64,000 nt of DNA from Nymphaea colorata (GCF_008831285.2 NW_022204507.1:6964174-7028173); one strand, 5' to 3'. Shown: positions 22,101 through 33,577, numbered from the stretch's first letter. Made by a program: numbers and translations. The notes: generated by a model from the sequence alone, not told the origin.

Positions 22101-23393
22101 TCTAGCGAACATTTTCTTCGTTTGGAGGTCCTTGACATAGACAGAAGAAGGTGTGAATTCAACAGAAGAGCTTGTATCATCAATGAGTTTAGAAATGGAT
22201 ATGATGTTCTTTTTGATATTGGGAGCAAGAACAACACTAGACAGTGATAGAGACGAGGATGACAATGGAATATGTGCATTTCCAATATGTGTAATAGGAT
22301 GAGATTTTCCATCACCTGTTATAATGCAACTTCTACCGTAATGAGGGGATAAGTTAGTCAATTTACCTGCATTTCCTGTCACATGGGTAGCTGCACCTGA
22401 ATCCAAGAACCATTCTCCCTGCTCATTTTGCTTTATAGTCATCTTTGAGAATGCGGCCATCAATAGCTGTTGCATATCTTCAGCGGTGGATTTAGAACTT
22501 TGTCCTCCTTGTTTATAATCATGTCTTACCCCTTTGTTTTTATTTTGAGGATTAAACCAACATTGTGCCTTCATGTGTCCTTTCTTGTTGCACTGAAAAC
22601 AAATTGGTATTTTTCTTGAAGTATCCAGAGGAGACATACCTTGGTTATGTGGTGTTGGTAGAATGCCACGACCACCATGGTTGGAGTTCCCATGGCTCTT
22701 ACCAAACTTTACATTCATAGCCAACACATTTTGGGAGTTCCCTTGATCAGTCCTTTCAATGACTCTTTTCATATTCATTTCATGTTGGAGAAGTTTACCT
22801 TGTAGTTCGTTGAAGGAAGGCAGAACAGGAAGGACCTCAAGAGCTGTAATAAAAGCATGTTAATCATGCCCAAGTCCATTCAAGGTTTGCTGCACCTTTT
22901 CCTTATCAGAAATGTTATTCCCTGAGGCAGCAAGTTGGTCTGCGACGGCCTTAATACGCCCCAAATAATCCATGATAGACGTTGAACCTTTGCTCAAATT
23001 CTGAAATTCTTTCTTTAAGTACATAATTCGAGCTTCTGATATTTGGGAAAAGGTATCAGCAAGGGTTTCCCATAATTCTTCTGCAGTACAATCATCAGAA
23101 ACTGAAAGTAACACTTGTTGAGATAAAGTTGACAAAATATACGCAACCAGACTTTGATCACGTCTCATCCACATAGCATGTTCAGGATTGTTGTCTTCAT
23201 GAACATCAATAACTTCTCCTGCCTCATTTTTTATTTCCTGTAAGACGGATATTGGTGGAGCCTTTGTTGAACCATCGAGATGTCCAAAGAGGCCTTGACT
23301 TCTTATGAAAGGCATGATTTGCCTTTTCCAGATCAGATAATTCTCATGGTTGAGTTTTTCGGTAATAAGGTGAGGAAGAAAACTTGAGGACAT
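19101..23393 (-). pseudogene. copia2 gag-pol polyprotein with a single premature stop
   Basis: The likely start is the ATG at 23,393 (reading MSSSFLPHLITEKLNHENYL). The first 177 codons are gag; TAA at 22,860-22,862 then interrupts the same frame, and the rest runs open to 19,101. Numbering from the next Met (22,778, 1,225 residues): zinc knuckle CFQCNKKGHMKAQC 60-73; protease DSGA 126-129; pre-integrase HSRLGH around 286 and CSSCGLCKSH around 320-329; integrase D350, D413, E449 (D-X62-D-X35-E, second box DGGGEY); RT about 730-975 with QMDVKNAF (D816) and YVDD 901-904; RNase H with D1069, E1110 and D1145. All catalytic residues are present. Whether the stop is suppressed, or the element moves in trans, cannot be told from sequence. 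Confidence 0.95.
22860..22862 (-). other. Lone in-frame stop codon of copia2 gag
   Basis: TAA follows LNGLGHD; the frame continues HAFITALEVL without any shift. It lies inside gag, before the zinc knuckle, not at the gag/pol border where programmed recoding would usually be placed. Confidence 0.9.
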
Positions 23394-23625
23394 GCCAGAA
23401 TGCGAAAGGTTTTCTATGACAGCAGAAAGGAATGGTATATAGGTAGAAGATGAGAGGGAAAGAAGACACGATATAACAAGATGTGTCCTTGGTAAGCAAG
23501 AAGAAAAAGGAACAAGAATTGCGCAAGAGAAAAGTAAATTCAGTATAGAGACAAGATGAGAAAAGAGTTCTAACCAGATCAGACCTGTTTGGGCATTTTG
23601 TTTAGTAGAGATAACGTAACCTGGC

Positions 23626-23637
23626 GCTCTGATACCA
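23626..23637 (-). other. copia2 primer-binding site
   Basis: Reads TGGTATCAGAGC on the minus strand, directly adjoining the upstream LTR; complementary to initiator tRNA-Met. Confidence 0.93.
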
Positions 23638-23687
23638 TGATAGAAATGTAGCACCAATATCTGTAACCCGAAAACAACACTCACGCA

Positions 23688-23737
<50 letters not shown>

Positions 23738-24095
23738 ACAAGAAGAAACTGAGGAGAAGAAGCCGTAGCCAAAATGGTTTGCACGGCCTCTATTTATAAT
23801 CTCATTTTCAGAATTCTAAGAGTCTCCAATCGTAGAATCCTAGGAGATTTCACAAGCTCCAAGGACATTAATTACATCATAGAAACCTAAGAGACTTCAC
23901 ATATTACAAGGATATTAACTACAACATAGAATCCTAGGAGACTTCCCATATAACAAGGATATTAACTATAACATAGAATCCTAGGAGACTCTTCACATGT
24001 TACAAGGACATTAAATATTTTAACACATTCTACAAGGAGGTGGAATCCTAAGAGACTCCTCTTCAACGTGCTGGTGAAGGATTTATATTTTAACA
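23638..24095 (-). repeat. copia2 5' LTR
   Basis: 458 bp; base-for-base identical by eye to 18,649-19,106, including the length of the GA tract. TATA box on the minus strand at 23,791-23,798. Confidence 0.97.
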
Positions 24096-24100
24096 TTAGG
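24096..24100. repeat. Target-site duplication, right, of copia2
   Basis: TTAGG, identical to 18,644-18,648. Confidence 0.95.
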
Positions 24101-24353
24101 AAAACTTTTTCCCGTTCAAAGAGGAGTGGAAAAGTTTTACCTAAACCCCTCTTGGGCACACAGTCAAAGATAAAATTTTAAACAAAGGTTTTACCTACCC
24201 ACTGCACCATGTTAGGGCCTAGTTTTTAGGCTGACTCGGCAGCCAAATGAATAGTTAAATCCCTATTTAGCTATTTCATATGGAGTTTAATTAACCATCT
24301 GATATGTGTATATACGCCCAATTTTCCTAACGTTTCCGAGCTTGTGGATTCAG

Positions 24354-24481
24354 ATTCTAACAGACCAAGCTCTACAGAGACGTTGGAGGACATTAGCTTT
24401 CTTCAAAAAGACTTCAGAATTAAATGTAAGAATCCAAAACAGGAGGGCGCAGACACCGATCCTAGATCTTCCTCATGGCAC
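24354..24481 (+). pseudogene. Exon-3-like block of the duplicated gene, segment A
   Basis: Bounded by GATTCAG and CAC|GTAAGC. It is open in the phase left by exon 2 and reads DSNRPSSTETLEDISFLQKD followed by FRIKCKNPKQEGADTDPRSS, 43 codons. In segments C and D the same place reads ITVSVR(S/N)R, so this copy seems shifted in frame after its first third: it is 128 nt, 10 nt longer than segment C. The next block (24,582-24,654) then opens with a stop in the resulting phase. Confidence 0.35.
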
Positions 24482-24581
24482 GTAAGCATGTCATTAATCT
24501 GAATTCTCCCAACGCACCTCTCCTGCTTTAACACTTCATCTTGCAAATTGTAATAATTTCTGCCTTTCCTGCATCATGTAG

Positions 24582-24654
24582 GGTTTCTCTGGACAGGGCT
24601 CTTAGAGATGGAGAAGATGAACTAACAATCTAACTGGATTACCCAAAACTCGAG
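24582..24654 (+). pseudogene. Exon-4-like block of the duplicated gene, segment A
   Basis: Conserved with 30,269-30,340 (segment C), 53,785-53,856 (B) and 63,949 onwards (D). The core reads LRDGEDELTI before a stop, against IREGEDEQAMSLDYTR in segment C. AG acceptor and GT after CTCGAG. Confidence 0.35.
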
Positions 24655-27278
24655 GTTTTAAAGAGAGCACATATCATGAGCACAGTTCACTTATAATGCA
24701 AAGACGAATGGTAGAAATATCAGTGTAGATTTCTCAATATATAGCCTGAGGATCTTAGTGTGAACAACCAAATCAAGGAGACAACTAGCCATGCTTAATA
24801 AGTTGAAGTAGCTTATATTGAATTTTCTAGGCAAGTGAAGAGAGAAAAAATCGACTCAAATAACTGTATTTAGCCCCTTAACTAGTCGCCCCACTAGCCA
24901 CTGCCCTCTTTAGGACAGTTTGCTCAGCTACAATCTTTTTGATCTGGGCCTTCCCAAATGGGCGCTCTTTGTGTCGCTGTCCAATGGAATTCATCCGCCA
25001 CGTCTTGGATAGCCTTCTCAGAGGCATCCATTCTTGCTCCCAAGCCATCACTGATCCGAAGATTCGATTGATCTCCACTTGGTTGATCAGAAACCAAACA
25101 ATTCAGGTTGAGCATGAGTATTTCACAAGAGGCCGCTTTGATTGCTACATGGGGCTAAAAAACGGCTGCCCACGAGATTTTCTGCTGTTACTCAATGTTT
25201 CCGCAGAACTTATTGACTTGAAATAATACTTGGTTATTTGCTTCTTTTATTTTTTTTGAACAGGGGGAGGAGCGGTAAAGCATGCAGGTGACGTTAGGAT
25301 AAGAATGCAACATAGTTGGGATGATGTGTGTAAAACTTCATGCTTGTTTTGCTTAATTTCACTTCTCCTTCCAAAAGTTTTGGAATTTCATATTTCGTAT
25401 TATCCATTGCAGGGAGCTGTACAACAACAGATATGGATTTGCCAATTATGGCATCAAACATCTTAAGTTGGCACCTGAACTTGTCAAAGATTTTCAAAAT
25501 GACCAGAAATAATCATAAAGATTATCATATCAGCGCTTTCGGATATTTCAGACATTTTGGAAATAAACATACTCCTTTATAAAAAAATATCAAGGCTAAT
25601 GCTCCATAGCTTTTTATAAATTTCTCGAAATGGTTATTAAAATATTTCAACTGTTGCAAATTTTTTTCCTTATGCCTAACAAACAATGTCCAAATGTTAT
25701 AGGCATTAAAGTCTTCTTCCACCAAACTCTACTTGAATTCTGAATAGGAAATAATAATTTTCTTTCACTGACTCTAAAATTATTATTCTGAAATTAAAAT
25801 CCTAGAACATTGAAAATCCTGGGGCCATCAAGCACCGCCTTAAGAATTTGAAAATCATCATGTAGAAAAGGACCTAAAAGCTAAGCTTTAGAACCTAGTT
25901 GCCTGGGCTTATACTGGAGGTATGTCTTTCTGCACTGAGGAAATAGAGCCTTGATCTGGATTAAAAACATGCATGCAGAAACCTTGAGAAAGCCAGAGGT
26001 GGAAGAAAAGTCTGTGATCGACCACTCACAACCCAGCACCTTTTCAGCCTTATCTGGACATTCTTGTGGTTATGGATTTTTTTCAAAAGCCTTTCGTTTT
26101 GCAGGAACTGATTCTGCTTACTGTATCAAAATATTAGTTAGCTTCACCTATGTTAATATACTCAGTCAAAGGATTAGCTCTCTATGATTGACTTCAAAGT
26201 CTTTGGATTCTTTATAAAACACTGCCAATATAGAGATTAATCTAACCATCATCAGCACATGCACAAGTCCATGGGGAATATATATCTGGTCCCCTAAACA
26301 TATTACAATATAAAAATGTTACGTCAACTGAACTCCACTTGTATAAGGAGCTAATGCCTGTAGCTAGAATATTCTGATGTGATGGTTTGGTGGACGTGAT
26401 AAAAAATTTTAAAAATAAGTTAAAAAACTTGCAAACCCTGGCATATAATGAAACTGCCTAAATGAACCATGTACTCATTCATAGCAGTAGCAAGATTTCT
26501 ATATATTTTTTAAAGAGTTTGCACATTGACAAGTCCACTGGATATCACAAAAAACATATCTTGAAACGGGTCTTTTTCGAGAGCAACTTCTGTACACTAT
26601 TCCTGTGTATGCAACAAGCATATGCCGGATGTGGACCCTACTATCAATATGCACATTTACTGTTATGCCCAAACATTACATATGCATGTGCGTGAAATAA
26701 CATTAAGTATGACATAATGTTTATGAGATAACAAAAGATTTATGAGATAATGAGATAACAGAAAGAATTATTTGATAAAGTTAAACATACGAATGAGATA
26801 ATGTTTATGAGATAACACATGATTTATGAGATAATAAGGTAACAGACAAATGTATGAGATAAGATAATAAGATAACAGATGAATGTATGAGATAATGCTA
26901 AACATAAATATGAGATTATGTTTATGAGATAAAAAATTTGAGGTCACGATAGCCTTTTTAAGTTTCTAAGGATAATATAAGAGTTGACCTACATCATCAT
27001 AAATCATTTTCTTTTTCAATAAAAAACCCAAGTGATGCTTGAGTTTGACAAATTAATATTCCGCTGTGGTGTTATCAAACAATTAAATTTTACAATTTTT
27101 AGCAAGTTGAATGCAATCATTAATTTTATAATAGCCATTGTGACAATTAATACTAGATGATAAAAGATCTATTATTTCTTCTTATTTTCCTCCCAATTGT
27201 GTGTGACAATGGGTTGGATGACTCTCATAAGTAAGTTGGTTCAATCAATTTTCTTATATAAAATAGCGACTCTACCTT
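24655..27278. repeat. Segment A, 3' part of the duplicated unit
   Basis: Aligns with 53,857-56,420 in segment B. Blocks at about 25,104-25,228 and 25,261-25,330 match the segment C exon-like blocks 30,596-30,720 and 30,753-30,823, but carry stops here (for example GGCTAA near 25,153). The CATTGCAG followed by GGAGCTGTACAACAACAG at about 25,408 is the single-copy counterpart of the 84-bp repeats of segment C. No intact gene is seen. Confidence 0.5.
26700..26940. repeat. Degenerate minisatellite of the phrase TATGAGATAA
   Basis: About a dozen imperfect copies of (T)TATGAGATAA(CA/TG) are strung with spacers. The counterpart in segment B is 55,835-56,100, with different copy order, so the array has drifted since the duplication. 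Confidence 0.7.
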
Positions 27279-27471
27279 TTTAGAGTCACCTAACCATCTA
27301 TTCCATACCGTCCAATCCAACATTATGGACGACTAAGAAAAAAATAATGAGAAAAAGACAAGTGGTATTTTCGTTATCTAATATTACCTTACACATTTTT
27401 TCATTGTTTTTCTCTCAACCGTCCGTATGCTTTAAATGAATGACATTGGTTAGATGGTTGAGTGACTCTAA
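27279..27471. mobile_element. MITE with TTAGAGTCAC terminal inverted repeats
   Basis: The left end TTAGAGTCACCTAACCATCTA mirrors the right end, which reads TTAGAGTCACTCAACCATCT when complemented. About 193 bp, no coding capacity. It is also present at 56,429-56,622 in segment B, and half-similar sequence recurs at 16,080-16,265. Superfamily not determined. Confidence 0.5.
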
Positions 27472-27782
27472 GGTCACGTTTGATGCACAGGAAGGAAAAA
27501 ATTTTCAATGTAAGAAAGGAAGATTTTTTTGTGGAAAAAAATCAGACCTAGATAGCTATCGTAATTTTTTTCTTAGTATTAATTGTACTTTCAAGTGGCC
27601 AAAATGCCGCCTATAAGATGGAAAAAATAAGCTGCGTTAGTTGAGATCTATGACTCTAGTTTTTCTGAATTCATTAAAAAATGCATGGTAAATTCCCTTT
27701 GTTTGATGCTGCGGAGGAAATCCATACAAACTTGAAAAAAAACCACTTTGTACAGTATTTTTCTTGTGCATCAAACGGCGCT
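27472..27782. mobile_element. Tourist-like (PIF/Harbinger) MITE, segment A copy
   Basis: Ends GGTCACGTTTGATGCAC and its complement AGCGCCGTTTGATGCAC are inverted repeats, flanked by TAA on both sides (27,469-27,471 and 27,783-27,785), the 3-bp signature of PIF/Harbinger elements. The same insertion is at 56,623-56,865 in segment B, so it is older than the duplication. Confidence 0.65.
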
Positions 27783-28439
27783 TAAATGGCTAGAGTCATC
27801 ATTCACTCATTATATATATATATATATAAGAAAAAAGGTAGCTACTAGACTCTTATATAACAGTTTGGATGAAAATTGCACATATGAGTCATTGATTTTG
27901 ACAAGATAAGATGTTTGAGAATAAATTGAAGAAAATAGAAACCAAGTTAATTGTACTTCCAAGCTGCCAAAATGCCACTTATAAGAGGGAATAAATAAGC
28001 TTCGTTAGTTGAGATCTATGACTTTTTAATTACAACTTAGTTTTTCTTTTTTTTTTTTCAACTTCATCTCCACCATCTAATCTCATTAAAATTAACAGCT
28101 TTACAGGATTCCCATTTAATTTGGTATATAAGAGAACCACGATCAACAGGTCATATCCAAAATATAATCACCTAAATCCGACTCACATATTGATTTAGTT
28201 GATCGAATGAAGTACTCTAGTAGTCTGGTTGCTTAGATAGATCCAATGAATAAGAAACTAATTTCTAATCGATAACCTCGCATTTTGCTCGGACCATGTT
28301 CAGGTAATAAGATTCTGATCCACTGTCAGCGATACTCGTAGGCATGCAAAGCTTCAAATCTGTTTCCAGAAAAACAAAAAATCACTTGCTTCAAAGCACT
28401 GATTGACATAATGAATGAAAAAAAATGAATGATTCATAT

Positions 28440-28584
28440 AACATCAAATTTTGGTAATGAAAAGACTAATTTAAAAAATAAGAAAGACTGGAACTAAAAC
28501 ATGATTCATATTAAACTAGTGTTTATAAAAGGCATGACTTTTATCCCTTACCCAATCGGTTTAGTGCCTACCAAGCATTCATAG

Positions 28585-28616
<32 letters not shown>

Positions 28617-30052
28617 TTATATATATATATAAATATATGTGTGTGTGTGTGTGTGTTTGTTTGAAACTAGTGGCATAGACACTTTCTTAGGAGGTAGTTT
28701 GAAAGTACAAATCAATTTGTATGAGTGCCAAAAGAAAAATCCTTGAATTTCAGCACATAATTAAACATGATTAGAAACATTAATTAATCTACCCCAATTA
28801 TGGATGATAAGTTTCCATAGTTAACTAGTCTACGATCTTAAGTCCATAACACAGCCCACGCCCTTGTTAACCAGCTCAATTAAGCAAATGGGTTACGAAA
28901 CACCCATGCCGAAGGACCGACTTCTCGCATAGTCCAGATCAGTGACCAGCCCCTCACTATCCCGGGTTTAAGATCCAGTTATTAACATAATTCGGTTGTC
29001 TTAGATAGTTATAAACCCAAGTCTAGATTTGAGAGTGAAATTCTGAGCCATTTTATAGTAAATATAGGATTAAGTTACTTGAACCCAAGTTTGGGCTCAT
29101 CGAGCTCCAAGTATTGCAAATTCAACTCCGACGTACAACCAATTGGGACCCAATTAGGCTGAACTCAAGAAAACTCGACAGAATTCCTCCTCTCTTCACT
29201 TGCTTCATCCCAGCCTGCCTGGGTGATTTCACTTGTATCCTCTACCTTAATGCTATGAACAATTTAAGAATCTCATTAATTTGCCATCCAAGAAAGGGGT
29301 ACTTAATTGTTCTGCACCCAGACAGCTGAAACAAGACATGCAAAACATGCGACTTTTAGGATCAGGCTGTTTGGCAAGGAGAACTATTTGTAATATGTTC
29401 TATAAATATGTCTTAAAAATTGAGACAAATTCATAAAACACATTTGTTCTGTCGAGAGATTTTTTGGGCATATTCAAACGAGCCTTTAGGTTTACAATAC
29501 TACTTAAACATGGCCCCTGTCGGCCTTGGAAAAAATTAGGAACCCAACTCGCATAAGCAAAATAATCATGTCATGACATGGAAAGTACAGTTATAAGGAA
29601 ATACTTTAGCTGTTGTAGTAATATGAAAGAATTTCTGGATATTGATAGATCTCATCAGATTTTGAATAAAAAACTGTGTCCTCCGAGAGAGGGATAAAAA
29701 GGCCATAGCCACATAAACAGCAAGAAGAAACATAGCTTAGATATCTAGAACTTGTGATGATTTGTTTTGTAAATTAGTCATAATTTCATTTCTCTTCCAT
29801 CATAGGAAGTCAAATTTTTTGCAGTCAGTGCAGAAGTTTATAGTTTAGGTAGTTCAGCAGAAGAAAGAAAAGGAAATAAAATAAAAAAATTCCAAAACCA
29901 ATCCAAGTTTTGAATATAGACTCATAGGTTTTAGGCTGACCCGGCGGCCAAACGAAAAGGTAAAATATCTATTTAGCTATTGCATATGGAGTTTGATTAA
30001 TCATCTGATATGTGTATATATGTCCAATTGATGTACCTACTTGTGCATTCAG
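28440..30052. repeat. Segment C, intron-like spacer of a 5'-truncated unit copy
   Basis: From about 28,440 the sequence again follows segment A from about 16,550 onwards. The promoter, exon 1 and exon 2 of this copy are missing: segment A ends near 28,420 and joins directly to the middle of a unit, as unequal crossing-over would produce. A (TA)n/(GT)n tract lies at 28,586-28,660. Confidence 0.6.
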
Positions 30053-30720
30053 CTGTTAACGGACCAAGCTTTACAGAGAGGTTCCTTGTTCAAGGGTTTC
30101 CAGAATCAATCACTGTTTCTGTCCGGAGCAGGATAACAATGACACTGTTCCGTCATCTTCCAGTTGCAACGTAATCATTTCTAATCTGAATTCTTCCAAT
30201 GCACCTCTCCTGCTTCAACACTTCATTTTGCAGATTGTAATAATTTATGCTTTTCCTCCATCACGTAGATTTCATCTGAACAGGGTTATTCGCGAAGGAG
30301 AAGATGAACAAGCAATGTCACTGGATTACACAAGGTCGAGGTTTTAAACAGAGCACATATCATGAGCATCTTTCACTTATCATAGCCCTACTGCAAAGTC
30401 AAATGGCAGAAATATCATTGTAGATTTCTCAATATAGGGTGAAGAACTAAATCGAGGAGAACGCTAGCTATGCTTAATAAGTTAGTGTCAATTTGTATTA
30501 GATTTTGTAAGAAACTGCAGAGAGAAAAAAAATCACCTCAAATAACTGTATTTAGCTTGATCCTCGCTTGGTTGATGAGAAACCAAACAATTCAGGTTAA
30601 ACATGAGTATTTCACAAGAGGCCGCTTGGATTACTATATGGGGCTTAAAATGGCTGCCCACCAGATTTTCTGCTGTTGCTCAATGTTTCCTCAGACCTTA
30701 TGGACTTGAAATAATACTTG
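30053..30720 (+). pseudogene. Exon-like blocks 3-5 of the duplicated gene, segment C
   Basis: Three blocks with AG/GT borders join in one open frame. Block 3 (30,053-30,170, 118 nt) reads AVNGPSFTERFLVQGFPESI then TVSVRSRITMTLFRHLPVA; block 4 (30,269-30,340) reads FHLNRVIREGEDEQAMSLDY then TRS; block 5 (30,596-30,720) reads RLNMSISQEAAWITIWGLKW then LPTRFSAVAQCFLRPYGLEI. The ITVSVR(S/N)R core is shared with segment D, and the GEDE core with all copies, which supports the reading frame. Exons 1 and 2 are absent here, so this copy has no obvious start. Block 5 is also open in another frame, so its frame is less sure. No family was recognised. Confidence 0.35.
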
Positions 30721-30896
30721 GTTATTTGCTCTCTTTTTCTTAACAAGGGTGGAGCGCAAAGCATTGCTGGTGACATTACGATAAGAATGCAACTCTGTGG
30801 GGCTGATGTGTGTAAAATTTCACGCTTGTTTTGCTTAATTGCACTTCTGCTTCCAAAAGTATTGGAATTCAATTATTTCATATTATCCATTGCAGG

Positions 30897-31310
30897 GAAG
30901 TGTACCACAACAGCGGCCTTCTGGTGCACCCTCCAACGGTTGTGCATCAAGTTACTTGGGCTGCAGTAGGCCATCGCAGAGAGGTGTACCACAACAGCAG
31001 CCTTCTGGTGCACAGCCCAGCAGTTGTGCCGCAAGTTACTCGGTCTACAGTGGGCCATCGCAGGGAGGTGTATCACAACAGTGGCCTTCTGGTGCACAGT
31101 CCAGCGGTTGCACAGCAAGTTACTCGGGCTGCAGTTCGCCATTGCAGGGAGGTGTACCACAACAGCGGCGTTCTGGTGCACAGTCCAGAAGTCGTGCAAC
31201 AAGTTACAGTACGTCATTGCAGGGAGGTGTACAGCAAGCACAGTCCGGCAGTCCTGCAACAAGTTACACGGGTTTGAGTTACACGTCAGGTCCCGGTACG
31301 CTATTGCATG
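30897..31310 (+). repeat. 84-bp tandem repeat, potentially coding, segment C
   Basis: Three full 84-bp copies, one shortened by 9 bp and one partial copy follow a CATTGCAG acceptor-like site. In the frame open to 31,324 each copy encodes about 28 residues of the type GGVPQQ(Q/R)PSGAQSSGC and ATSYSGCSS, rich in Ser, Gly and Gln, like a low-complexity tail. Unit length is a multiple of three and even the deleted copy keeps frame. But all other frames are also open, a consequence of the period, so the coding frame is not proven. Segments A and B have only the first 18-20 bp of one unit. Confidence 0.6.
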
Positions 31311-31843
31311 GAGTTGTAAAATGACAGAAACTTTCTCATGTGCAGTCAACTTACTCGAGTTACAGTATGGGTCACGTGGGTGGTCCAGGTAAGTGTACGG
31401 GTGCGGCACCGTGTAGCAGTGGTGGTGCAGGTGAGAGTGGGGGTACGCGTGGTGCACGTAAGAGTGTGGGTGTGGCGACTCCCACCAGTTGTGGTGCGGG
31501 TAAGAGTGTGGGTGCGTTGCATTCTGTCACCGACTCTTTACCATAGTTCTCTTTTGTGTTGTCAGTGAGCTCGTCATGGGTCCCATCATTGGCCAAAAGC
31601 TCACGGTGTGTCTTAAGCGAGCATCTCGAGTGTGGAGTGGTGCATGCGTGCTTTTGGGGCTTTCATTCTTTGTTGAGTTCTTTTTATGGGTCTTTCGACG
31701 TTGTAAGCATTTTTTTAATCAATGATGGTCAAGTGCATTTTTATGTTGCTTGGTTAAGTTCACTTTCTGAGCTACTTTGATTTCATCTTCGAGATTTGGT
31801 TAGTGAAGCTTTATCAAAGTTTTTATTTAAAATTATTTGGGTT

Positions 31844-33500
31844 TGTTAACACCCCAAATTTTTTCAGATCAAAATTGAAGAAATGTCAAAATTTAAAGGA
31901 CGATTTAGATTCAGTTCATGAATTTGACTGGTGACATGAATCCCAAAGCATTATTATAAGTCTAAACTAGTTCCAAATAAGGATTTGGAATCCAAATCCA
32001 ATTACAAATGTTATTTGGAATGCAAATCGAATTTCAAATGCCATTTGAAATCCATATCCGAATGCAAAATTCAAATTTTGATTTAAATCAAAAAATTGGA
32101 TCTAATTTGGTCTAGAATGCTATGTGTGACCCACGTGTGGGCCCCACTAAGCCCGTGTGGTCAAAAAGCCCACCCAAGAGGTCACACACCCCCTTTTTCC
32201 AAAAATATCAATCTTTAATTAAATAAAAAAATCATTTTCAAAGTGTTAGAATTAAACTCGCCAAACTTACTTAATCAAAGTAGGTTTGACCTGCGTGCAC
32301 CCAAATCTAGCGCTAATTTCAGCTAGGCTCAGTCACCATGAGCTCAGTTCGATCAAAAGGGTAGGTCTGTCCCAAGACCAAATTAGTGGACAAAAATAGA
32401 ACTGGACCAGATCGAATCCACTTTGACTAAACTCAGTCAAAGCACAATTTAACTCAATTAAGAGCCTTTCTAGTCAAATTCATCAACTTACCTCAAGGCA
32501 AGTCAAATTACTTGCAAATGAGCTTTGACTTTGGTCAATTGGTCAAATTTGACCAATCTGAACAATTTTGTCCTTCTATGATCAATTGAGATTAGAAAAC
32601 CTAATTTAAGATTTTATGAAAGGCAAATATACATTTAGATTTATCAAATGCATAAATCAAATATGAAATTGAAATTCAATATTTCAAACCAAAGTTTGAT
32701 TCAGATGAAATCTATTTTCAATCAAGTAATACACGAAAATACCCTGTTTCGAATCAAATTTGATAGAATTTATAAATTTTATTAAAATTTAAATTGAATT
32801 GTCATAATTCAATAACATGTAGAGCTTAGTAACTAAGTTTTAACCTAACAACCTCAATTTCAAACAAAAAAATAAATAAATAAAATAAAATAAGACAAAA
32901 CACTCTGCAAGAGCATTTTCGTTCAAAAATTTTGGTCAAAGTTGGGTAGCTAGGTCTGAACTAAGGATGACCACATTTTACAAGTCCCCAAAGTCTTAAG
33001 TGAGTTTACAATGTGAGTTAAAAATGTGGTTAAACCCATCTTCTCCTCTGTATAAACTCCCCCTTCGCAACCAAGGAGTAGGATGAATTTTTGAAGTTTT
33101 TATCAAGTTGCAAGGAGGGAGAAGCCAAGGATGAGAAGGAAAAATCATCCAAGCCCTCTTCTGCCCATGTTCTCATTCTCTTCTTCATCTTATCCTATTC
33201 TCTCCATTGATTTTACTAAGTTAGGGTGCTTAAGTGAACCCTTAGGATTTTCATGGTCAGATGCTTACCACTACAAATTCCAGCAAGTCATTCTTCTTCT
33301 TTTTCCTTTGCTAAGCTCGAATTCTTACTTACGATTGCTTGTTTTAGAAAACAAGCAAGGAGGAAGATCAATCATCAAGACCGACCATAAGATAGGCGAC
33401 TCTAATCCATTTTCATCCATTTCAGTTTCTTGCTCTTATTTTAATTTAAGCACTTGTGGGAAGAGTTTATTTTCATTTAGAATGATGTCCAATTAGAGAA
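31844..33500 (+). repeat. Candidate 5' LTR and leader of the large gypsy element
   Basis: TGTTAACACCCCAAA at 31,844 is a typical start for LTRs of plant gypsy elements. A TATA-like TATAAA lies at 33,050-33,055 and an untranslated pyrimidine-rich stretch follows. The 121-codon open frame at 33,131-33,496 is serine-rich, with no recognised domain. No matching 3' LTR was found, so the call rests on position and the terminal phrase only. Confidence 0.35.
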
Positions 33501-33577
33501 AAACTACAATTAAATGTACACATAAGTGACTCGGTTTTTCTAAAAGATGAACCCATGAATCAAATTTTGAAAAGGCC

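Larger units (their letters stand above)
18649..24095 (-). mobile_element. copia2: very young full-length Ty1/copia element on the minus strand
   Basis: All structural parts are present: two 458-bp LTRs that look identical, primer site next to the upstream LTR (23,626-23,637), one gag-pol frame (23,393 down to 19,101), polypurine tract before the downstream LTR and a TTAGG duplication on both sides. Only one stop codon (22,860-22,862) interrupts the polyprotein. Identical LTRs mean insertion so recent that no LTR mutation has fixed, making it the most likely recently active element in the window. The gag and RT resemble RE1-type elements of plants, though the lineage is only a guess. Confidence 0.97.

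Noticed and set aside
22860-22862. Programmed stop-codon readthrough at the copia2 gag stop
   Set aside because: The stop lies inside gag before the zinc knuckle, not at a gag/pol border, and no CARYYA-type context was seen; a plain mutation is simpler.
30897-31310. Regularly spaced repeats resembling a CRISPR array
   Set aside because: The whole 84-bp unit is repeated, without unique spacers, in a plant genome.
30831-31457. Long overlapping open frames on both strands (30,831-31,277 plus; 30,873-31,457 minus)
   Set aside because: They cover the same 84-bp tandem repeat; a stop-free unit divisible by three keeps other frames open too. Only the frame continuing from the CATTGCAG site (to 31,324) was kept as a possibility.
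31338-31568. Gly/Val-rich open frames after the 84-bp repeats
   Set aside because: G/T-rich low-complexity DNA open in several frames; could be a continuation of the repeat-coding tail but nothing decides the frame.
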